A DNA stretch of 64,000 nucleotides from assembly GCA_013397435.1 (NCBI GenBank), contig VZRG01000761.1, forward strand, positions 53,492 to 117,491, in the 5' to 3' direction. The notes under the pieces were generated by a model. The model searched no databases, was not told the DNA's origin, and saw nothing but the letters and a program-made list of their open reading frames with translations. A program made the translations under genes and the position numbers. Below are positions 1 to 6,317 of this stretch, piece by piece; positions within the stretch are counted from its first letter, which is position 1; every line of letters begins with the position of its first letter. Source of the DNA: Erythrocercus mccallii (Eukaryota > Chordata > Aves > Passeriformes > Dicruridae).

Positions 1-28
1 AATTAATTTCAATCACTCATATATAACA
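1..28 (-). repeat. Start of 3' LTR (U3 end), cut by window edge
   Basis: These 28 bases match 6290-6317 at 27 of 28 positions. On the minus strand the LTR begins TGTTATA at position 28, immediately after the polypurine tract. The rest of this LTR lies left of the window. Confidence 0.9.
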
Positions 29-30
29 AT

Positions 31-43
31 TCCCTCCTCTTCT
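31..43 (-). other. Polypurine tract (plus-strand primer)
   Basis: On the minus strand this is AGAAGAGGAGGGA, an unbroken 13-purine run followed by AT and then the LTR start TG. Position and composition are those of a retroviral polypurine tract, the RNase H-resistant primer for second-strand DNA synthesis. Confidence 0.85.
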
Positions 44-90
44 AATTTTAACACACTTAATTCGTGCAATCAACAATGTTGAAACTCCTT

Positions 91-1086
91 TTAATAACCA
101 TCCCATGCTTCACAAAGGAAACTATTTTCTAGAAAGACATCCTCTCTAGCTAACCTTGTTTCAAAATCTGTTAAAGCTTTCATTGCTAGACTTTTCTCTT
201 TCTTTTCCTTTAATTTTTCAGTTTTGGGCTCCCATTTAAGTTTACTTGGAATTATTCTGTGGAGCCCCATTCTTCGAATCATAGATTGTACTAAATGTAC
301 TGAATAAGAAATTACCATAACTCCTGCTAGTGAACTTAGCACAAAGAAACATATTTTTACCCACCAAATATTAACAAAAAACTTAACCCACCATGACAAA
401 TCTACCATAGAGTTCCATCTTTGCACTGGCACATGTATTATCTTTTTACTTTCAGCTACCAGGGTTTTTATAACTTCCCCATAATCATCAATTTTCCCGC
501 AACACTTAGATTTGTTATATGCTTTACACACCCCTCCCTTTTCTTTTAATATGTCATCTAAAACCACTCTATTTTGATCCCCAAGGGCCTTCACTTGTGA
601 AAACTGTTCTGCCAGTAGTTCTATTATTTCAAGATTGTGGTTTAATACCACTTCTACCATTGCTTGCAGTCTCATAAGTCTATTTAATATATACACAGGT
701 GATCTATACCCCAGAACCCCATCCTGAGCCCATGAACTGGGATCATAATATGTTATTATTCTTTCTGCAGGCCATTCTTCATTTCCCCAAGTTGTGCCTG
801 ACAGTATTTTCTTTAATATCTTCCTTCCCCTGTAACACAATCTTTCCTCCTCAGGACGGCTTCTAAGGCCTAGAAATTTCTCTGACTGTCCTCTTCTATC
901 TCTTTCACTTGGTTCAAAATCAGCAATTTTTCCCTTTTGAAAACCAGGTCGAATGCCACTTTCAGGGTCAGGTCCCTCTTTCACTGCCTCCACTATCTGG
1001 CCAGCAGCTTCCACTGTACTGAGTGGTTTGAGGCTGGTTTGTTGAGACCTTTCCCGCTGTCGGGTGTAAAAGAAGGCACAGGCAGA
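91..1086 (-). pseudogene. env: env 3' part: gamma-type transmembrane subunit, frameshifted from upstream env
   Basis: The frame is open from 1086 to a TAA at 91. It has no ATG at its left end, so it must continue from the env frame upstream by a frame change between 1086 and 993. Residue numbers here count from position 1014. There is a hydrophilic basic stretch with an RDRR motif (39-41 region), an amphipathic heptad-like segment (about 107-145), an immunosuppressive-domain-like segment (146-162), a CX7CC motif (C163, C171, C172; 499-528), a second helix, a hydrophobic anchor (about 219-243; 286-360) and a long charged tail of about 60 residues. The canonical gamma motif is CX6CC, so the loop is one residue longer. 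No hydrophobic fusion peptide follows the RDRR site. There are no internal stops over 332 codons, unlike gag and pol. The family call is firm; whether it is expressed is unknown. Confidence 0.8.
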
Positions 1087-1586
1087 TCAGGTTCCTCCAT
1101 GGGTATGTTCCTCTGCCTCCTCCGTAGCATACTGGATTGCAGCCAGCAGCTTGGGTATCCATCTTCTTGGCAGCAGGTGAATACTTCAGGGTCCCTGTAT
1201 CCTGTCCTGTTAGCATATCGCCTTTTAAAGGCATCCCACCTTGCTGGTTTAATCATGTTGGCATTGCAGGGAGTCTTGCTTAACTTCCAACACTCAATTT
1301 CAAGTGGCTCGCCCTGTGAATTTAGTCTTCCCCTAACCCCATTCCAATAAAGATAATACCACTGTCTAGAATGCCAACCAATTAAACCTAATTGAATGGA
1401 AAGGTCCAAGAAAAGGTCAGTCAGAGATTTTTCCTCCTTATAACATTTAGTGCATAATCCCACAGGCTTAAATCCCCTCACACAATGTACCATCCAAATT
1501 TCTTGGCAATTTTCACACTTGAATTTTATACAAGGAAAACATGGACGTTCGTTATCAATACACCTTATTTTGTGTCCTCTCGACAT
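993..1586 (-). pseudogene. env: env 5' part: cysteine-rich N-terminal region in surface-subunit position
   Basis: A genuine ATG at 1586 lies 25 nt after the integrase stop and opens a 197-codon frame. The first 50 residues hold eight cysteines at 9, 16, 19, 24, 27, 35, 45 and 48, including three CX2C pairs, which resembles a zinc-ribbon arrangement. No hydrophobic signal peptide is visible after this ATG, although Env surface subunits normally need one. Residues 85-160 contain W/Y-rich segments and further cysteines, including a CC pair near 148. The frame ends at a TAG at 993, but the reading frame that continues into the transmembrane part takes over between 1086 and 993. By position it should be Env SU. 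It could instead be an accessory gene, a captured domain, or an SU whose signal exon is spliced from upstream or lost. I do not recognise its sequence family. Confidence 0.55.
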
Positions 1587-1611
1587 GTAGGGTTCCTATT
1601 TAGCCTTATCT

Positions 1612-2436
1612 TTAGTTCTCCTGGAGATGAGTCACTCTCCACTCTGGGTCTTCTTTCTGAGGTTCCACCTTCTTCACTCGGGATGCATGCGTCCACCCTT
1701 TCTCCGTGGTATGAATTGCTGTGTCTTGTGTTAACAAAACAAGAAAAGGGCCCTCCCAGTGTGGAGTTAAAGGAGTCTCTTTCCACGTTTTTATCAGTAC
1801 TTTATCTCCAGGTTGTATTTTATGAATAGCAAACCCTAGAGGAGCATTTTGAACCATCAGTCCACGCTTCCTTAATTCTTGCAAGTTTCTGTTTAGAGTC
1901 ACTAGATAAGGTTGTATTTGTTGTTCTCCCATTCTGGGGTGTCCCACTGGCATTCCATGTGTATAGGACATCCCATATAACATTTCAAAAGGTGACAGGC
2001 CTGTCTCTGAATGAGGCATCGTCCTAATGTTCAAAAGAGCCAAAGGGAGGCATTTTATCCAGGACATTTTGGTTTCAATTATTAATTTAGCTAATTGGGC
2101 TTTCAAGATCTGATTCATTCTCTCCACCTTACCTGAACTTTGGGGGTGCCAGGGAGTGTGGTATTCCCACCGGATTCCCAGGGCTTCAGCCAATGATTTA
2201 ATAATTTTGGAGGTAAAATGCGTCCCTTGGTCTGAATCAATGTGGCTCACCATCCCATATCTCGGAATAATTTCACCCAATAGCACCTTTGCCACTGTTT
2301 GCACTGTGGCCCGGGCACTAGGAAAAGCTTCCACCCAGTTGGTTACCTGATCAGCTATTACCAGAACATATTTGCTCCTCCCTACTTTTGGTAATTTGGT
2401 AAAAATCCACCTGTATTCTTTTGACATACCATACAC
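1612..2436 (-). pseudogene. pol: pol: integrase catalytic core and C-terminal domain
   Basis: This 274-codon frame reads clearly as a gammaretroviral integrase. Numbering from 2436, catalytic Asp69 (2230-2232) sits in a DxGxxF context and Glu105 (2122-2124) in an SSGKVERMN context, giving the D-X35-E spacing of the family. The C-terminal SH3-like domain (about 208-262) has the usual run of basic and tryptophan positions. The left end of the frame is not a real start. The codon for the first catalytic Asp (GAT, 2405-2407) lies in another frame, next to a run of five T that probably caused the shift. The stop at 1612 is 25 nt before the env ATG, the normal gammaretroviral layout. The enzyme is dead as encoded because the front is out of frame. 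Confidence 0.9.
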
Positions 2437-2662
2437 CCCCTCACCTCTTATTCGGCTACCTCATAAATTCCCTTTACACCCAAAAAGATTTTAAGAATTG
2501 CTCTGCAAGGGCTTGTGTTCCCCAATGGGTTTGCTGGTGTAAACGATGTAATATTCTTCTTGCAGGCTCTTCAGAGATTAGTTCTTTCCCATCTAGTAAC
2601 TTCCATTTACTATCTACCAGCACGCCCCCAATTTTCTGGTACTCATCAACTTCCTTATCTGG
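2412..2662 (-). pseudogene. pol: pol: RNase H-integrase junction and integrase zinc-binding domain remnant
   Basis: A 62-codon frame (2662-2477) carries the segment linking RNase H to integrase and the first half of the integrase HHCC domain: H at 2537-2539 and H at 2525-2527 with HX3H spacing, followed by a WG pair as in gammaretroviruses. The frame then breaks at a TAA (2474-2476). In another frame, after a further stop, comes the CX2C half (2424-2435). The stretch that normally separates CX2C from the first catalytic Asp, about 30-40 residues, is missing. The remnant therefore shows at least two frame changes, one stop and one small deletion in 250 bp. It belongs to the same pol gene as the core downstream. 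Confidence 0.75.
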
Positions 2663-3113
2663 TCAGTCCATATCATCTTATTTGCAGTTCCACTGTCTGC
2701 AGTATCCCAAAAGTCCATGTATCCTCTTTACAAGTAAAAGAATCTCTATTTTCCTTTGCCAAAAGACAGACCTAAAAGGGCACTTTACACCATAACACAC
2801 ATCCTCAAGGGATAATTTTATTCACTAATATATGGGCTCGCAGCCGCTGGGAATTTTAGTCTTTAATTTTTTTTCTCCAGTCACAACTTTTCAAATCCAT
2901 GACCAACTTATAATTTTTACTAGGCTTCCTTTGCTACTAAACTCACACAGCTCAAGAATCACCTGTTATAGATTTTAATTCACACCAGTCAATTTGTATA
3001 AACTTCTACAAACAACATACTTCTTAAACAACCTTTTTTTTCTAACTCTTTTTACTACTTCCTTTTCTGGCAACTTTTAATTCTTAATTTAAACTATTAA
3101 ACCCCTGGCACTT
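2663..3113 (-). other. Deleted pol region: no protease, reverse transcriptase or RNase H core recognisable
   Basis: Between the gag stop and the integrase relic there are only about 450 bp, where a gammaretrovirus has about 2.4 kb for protease, reverse transcriptase and RNase H. The sequence is AT-rich with stops in all minus frames. I see no DTG protease motif and no YxDD polymerase motif. A deletion of roughly 2 kb is the simplest explanation; the remaining bases may be degraded pol edges. Confidence 0.7.
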
Positions 3114-3155
3114 CTAATCTTTCTGGAAGACTTCTATATCCTTCTTTTTCTTCAT

Positions 3156-3197
3156 GCAATCTCTCTTAATATGTCCTGGTTTGCTACAGTAAGAACA
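3156..3197 (-). other. Nucleocapsid CCHC zinc knuckle
   Basis: The motif CX2CX4HX4C is intact (CSYCSKPGHIKRDC) and is followed by a lysine-rich tail. A single knuckle favours a gammaretroviral rather than an alpharetroviral nucleocapsid, which has two. Confidence 0.9.
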
Positions 3198-4238
3198 AGT
3201 GAGAGCCACCTTTCCTCTGTCTGAAGTTCTCTTGGGAGGGGGCTGTGGTTTTTCTTGGGTCTTGCTTTTTCCAGAGCCTCCTTTTCTGCTACCTGCTTCT
3301 ATCCATATTCTGGCCCATGCTTTGCTTTTTCTTTCCTCATGTCTGACGTATATCTTTTGGGCCAATCCAAAAAGCTCACTTAGTTCTTTCTCTTGCCAAC
3401 CTTCTATTTCCTCTAATTTTTCCTTTATATCTGTCCATGACCTTGTAACGAATTGGGTCCGAAGGATCACTTCCCCTGCTGGGGACTCAGGATCAGTTCT
3501 TAAACACACTCTTATCTTTCTCTGCAATCTCCTCAATCACTGCGTCAGAGGCTCATCCTCTCACTGACATTCTCCCAGTATCTTACTAACATTTCTCTTC
3601 TTTGGCACCGCTCCTTGTCTTACCATGTTCTCTAAATCAACCTGGCTTTGCCACTCCTCAGCTGCTTGGGTATCACCCCCCGGTGCCTGTCTGGGCCATT
3701 CTACTTTCCTGTGTGAACTCCATGCATCCCTGCAGCTCCGATCCTGCGTTCCAGCCTGTCTGTCCATACTCTGCTTACTACCATCAGACAGAGGCCCCAA
3801 ATCAGTATGTCCGTTTCTACAAGAGCAAGCATCAACACCTGAGACTTCCCCCAGTCTCCCAGACGCTCCCGATGGATTCCCCATAGGTCCACTCATCTCT
3901 TCCCCTTTCACTTGAACTAACAGACTCTGCACCCCTCTTACCGATGGTCATCTGGCAGCTCCTAAGGATCTCAGGAGAAGTGGGGGTTGCATCTGTGTAT
4001 CTACAGTCCCTGACTTAGGTGGGGGCACTGGCCCCGAGGATCGCCTAGCACACAATGGCAGTGAGGTAGGCACGGATTCTGGGGCCAGCTCCGCAACCGA
4101 AGCGAGGTCGGGTGACCGCGCTCGCGACAGCGACCCTGCAAAAGGCGCCGATGCACGGACGCAGGGGGACTGCCGCCGAGCCAGCTGGGGGCTCGTTGGA
4201 CAAATCCCTGCCCGATGGGACCGCAGTGTCCTCGTCTG

Positions 4239-4250
4239 ATACGGGGGAGG
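4239..4250 (-). other. PPPY late-domain motif in gag
   Basis: The minus strand encodes Pro-Pro-Pro-Tyr in the gag frame, between matrix and capsid. In retroviruses this motif recruits NEDD4-type ubiquitin ligases for budding. Its position matches p12 of gammaretroviruses. Confidence 0.8.
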
Positions 4251-4671
4251 TAAGCAAGTTAAGGACCCTCGCGTGTCTCCTGCCGCCAACCCTTTCTCTG
4301 TCCCCGAAGAGAACTACTTTACTTCAAACTTCTTCTATAGCTCTGCATATTCTCTCTCCTCCTGACTCCATATTGTCCTTGATCTGACAAATGCACTCAA
4401 AGCGCGACACATCGGTTTCTCAAAAGTCCCGTATTTGGGCCAGATTACATGGCTTGTGATTTGTTTTCCTCCCCATATCTCCATACAATAAAATGCCATT
4501 TTCTCCTTAGATTTCTTTCTCCTTTTGGGACACTCATCCCAATGCTCCATCATCAAACCCAGTGAGCTATCTTTTGGAATCTCAGGGATCTCATCCTCCC
4601 ATCTCCCCTCCACCTGTTCTTGTAATTTACTCTCTCCTTGCCCCATGATGTTACCCACCTTCTGGTGCATG

Positions 4672-4889
4672 GGTCTAGACTACCACTAGCAAAGCTCTTC
4701 CAACTGGAAATCTGCCAAGTTCCGCTTTTTCCCTTCCTTGGGAACGCGCGCCTATACCATCCACCACAACTGCTTCACTCTGACCTTTGGATTTAGACTA
4801 ACACCAGCGGCGTGTTTCCAACTGGAAATTTGCTGGGTTCTGCTTTTCCCTCTCGTTGGGGACGTGCACCTATACCACCCCTCTTTCTC
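4672..4889 (-). repeat. Degenerate tandem duplication, about 118-bp period, in ERV leader
   Basis: The segment around 4672-4745 recurs around 4789-4863. Both copies share TTCCAACTGGAAAT, then a pyrimidine-rich stretch, then a run ending CCTATACCA on the plus strand; the anchors at 4698 and 4816 are 118 bp apart. The copies differ at many positions, so the duplication is older than this insertion or diverged in the replicating family. Confidence 0.75.
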
Positions 4890-4912
4890 TTGGCTCTTGC
4901 TCCCACTAAGTT

Positions 4913-4921
4913 ACTTACCGA
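4913..4921 (-). promoter_or_regulatory. Candidate major splice donor
   Basis: The minus strand reads TCG then GTAAGT with the intron start at 4918, a full consensus at +1 to +6. It lies between the primer binding site and gag, where the donor for spliced env RNA is expected. No matching acceptor was identified with confidence. Confidence 0.4.
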
Positions 4922-5540
4922 CCTTCGTAGACCACATAAGGGGTCCAATTTTACTTAATGGGAATAGACTCTCAGTTTGTTTCCCGACAGACGAATCTGT
5001 CCTGACCTCAGAGGTTTACTTGTTTCTGAACCTTAGGAATGTCTCCTTCCCTCCGATCCGAACTGTGGCCTCCCAAAATGCCCCCGCGTTTTTGAAGTTT
5101 CACGACACGCTTCCCCTTGACCCAACCCAGCCCCTCACGGGACGTGGGAACTGCGGATCGTGGGTCCACACTCGCCCCGTGATAAATTCACGTCTCACTC
5201 ACGCGCACACTCACGCTCACACTCGCTAGGCCACCCCCACCCAACCCGAGGTATTTATGGTCTCCTTTTCTCTCGCGGATACCTTCGGTGCACTAAGGCA
5301 TTCTACAGGTGAATTCTTCCGCCGCGGCAGACAAAGAACCCCCTCCTGGGTTCTCCAATGGGTTCCTAGAGACCCCCTTTCCCCAGCTAGCTTTTGCGTT
5401 TGGATCGCGGCCTTTTATCTTGCCTGGTTCGTGATCTAGGTAATGGGGTTCTCAGGTTACCCAATCCCGCTTGGACCACTGAAATCAGCGGTGGCACCTC
5501 CCAAGCGAAAGTTGGGGGTCCCTGGGCCCCTCAAATCTGG

Positions 5541-5558
5541 ATCACGTCGGGGTCACCA
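5541..5558 (-). other. Primer binding site for tRNA-Trp
   Basis: The minus strand reads TGGTGACCCCGACGTGAT, the 18 nt I know as the tRNA-Trp primer site of avian leukosis viruses. It lies five bases after the LTR end, a slightly long spacer. Confidence 0.9.
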
Positions 5559-5608
5559 GAAACTGTTATAGATGAAGCACCAATCAAAATTATTAAACAA
5601 AAATGAAA

Positions 5609-5614
5609 TTTATT
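5609..5614 (-). terminator. LTR polyadenylation signal AATAAA
   Basis: AATAAA on the minus strand lies about 145 nt after the TATA box and 45 nt before the LTR end. Cleavage would be expected near 5595, giving R of about 135 nt and U5 of about 30 nt. Confidence 0.65.
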
Positions 5615-5756
5615 TAACAATAAAACAATTGAGGAAAAGACCATGATACAAACCATTCGAGTGTTGGGCCTAGGAATCTGACACTGGTGGAACAGAGAGA
5701 CAGCGTCTATCTGGGCATCCCCCTCTCTGTCCACATGTTCCCCTTGAACAGACTGA

Positions 5757-5764
5757 TTTTTATA
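5757..5764 (-). promoter_or_regulatory. LTR TATA box
   Basis: The minus strand reads TATAAAAA. RNA start, and so the U3/R border, would be expected about 25-30 nt downstream, near 5730. It lies about 145 bp upstream of the polyadenylation signal. Confidence 0.7.
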
Positions 5765-6317
5765 TGCTTTTGGTAGCCCTCAGGCGAGGGCTAACAATAG
5801 AAAAACAGAGTTCCTTTATGAAATTGATGTGCTTATGATGGATCAGTATTGGTCTGCAGTTTGTCTGAAAAGGTTTCTCTGTCTCGCTGTCTCGACGCTG
5901 ATGGTCCTTGATGAGCTGATACTGTTCCTCATATTGGTTGATGCTTTTGTTTTCTGTCTCTGGGCTGGTTCCTTATTCCTGTTTCTGGGGTGTGCAGCTG
6001 GGCTTGAAAGGAGGTCCCTGGGTGGGGTATCCTTTCTATTGATTCAGGGAACTGGCCTGAACTGGCAACTGGCGCAGTTATCAGTCCTACCGATCTTAGT
6101 GTGAATGGTTACGAGATGCCACAGCTAGCAGTCAACTCGGCAAGCCTGTCTTTGCTTTACAAATGCAAACATGAAATCTCCCCCACCCTGGTTCCAAGGT
6201 GCCTTCCTTGAAGCTGCTGTTTTAGGATTGATTTTTACTAAGAGCAATTCTTACTATAATATTCTATATAACATAAAAATTCAAGCACGAATTAATTTCA
6301 ATCACTCATGTATAACA

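Larger units (their letters stand above)
3114..4646 (-). pseudogene. gag: gag polyprotein relic with in-frame stops
   Basis: One frame can be followed for about 510 codons. The start is taken at 4646 rather than the ATG at 4670 because it gives Met-Gly-Gln, the myristoylation signal of gammaretroviral matrix, with A at -3 and G at +4. Matrix (4646-4338) has a WPKYGTF motif typical of the family. A proline-rich p12-like part holds PPPY (4239-4250). The capsid N-terminal domain is not recognisable, but the major homology region (around 3570-3500) and the capsid end are. Nucleocapsid has one CCHC knuckle (3156-3197) followed by lysines. In-frame stops lie at 4335 and 4317 (TAG) and at 3948, 3561 and 3537 (TGA). 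The terminal stop at 3114 is TAG, the codon gammaretroviruses use for gag-pol readthrough. Matrix-to-knuckle spacing is near normal, so there is no large gag deletion. Confidence 0.88.
4647..5540 (-). other. ERV 5' leader (packaging and splicing region)
   Basis: About 0.9 kb separates the primer binding site from gag. The leader is richer in G+C and CpG than the rest of the element and contains a 118-bp duplicated unit and a good splice donor. A short ACTCAC/GCGCAC-type simple repeat lies at about 5192-5228. An open frame on the opposite strand across 4738-5229 is explained by base composition. I cannot locate the packaging hairpins by eye. Confidence 0.7.
1..6317 (-). mobile_element. Endogenous retrovirus, class I (gammaretrovirus-like), truncated by window edge
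   Basis: A provirus runs right to left and lacks most of its 3' LTR because the window begins there. The order LTR, primer binding site, leader, gag, pol remnant, env, polypurine tract, LTR is complete in outline. Gag has one CCHC knuckle and a PPPY motif, integrase has a gamma-type C-terminal domain, and the transmembrane Env part is gamma-type, so class I is the best fit. The 28 nt shared by both LTRs differ at one base (position 21 against 6310). At about 6.3 kb the copy is short for the class because protease, reverse transcriptase and most of RNase H are deleted. Gag and pol carry stops and frame changes, so the copy cannot be autonomous. The right flank starts at 6318; the matching target duplication lies outside the window. 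Confidence 0.95.
5564..6317 (-). repeat. 5' LTR of the ERV
   Basis: The LTR is 754 bp, begins TGTTATA at 6317 and ends TATAACA at 5564, giving perfect 7-bp inverted termini. It holds a TATA box and an AATAAA signal in the right order. The right boundary is confirmed by the matching 28 bp at the window's left edge, and the left boundary by the adjacent primer binding site. U3 is long (about 550 bp) and U5 short. Confidence 0.92.

Noticed and set aside
2421..2795. Plus-strand frames over the pol relic
   Set aside because: They are shadows of the minus-strand integrase front region, whose HX3H and CX2C motifs are clear.
3602..3915. Plus-strand frames over the gag capsid region
   Set aside because: Antisense to the gag frame; no motif of their own.
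4738..5229. 163-codon plus-strand open frame in the ERV leader
   Set aside because: It is antisense to the provirus, in GC-rich leader, ends in the simple-repeat stretch and has no family motif; base composition explains it.
1..6317. An intact, replication-competent retrovirus
   Set aside because: Protease, reverse transcriptase and most of RNase H are absent, and gag and integrase carry stops and frame changes.
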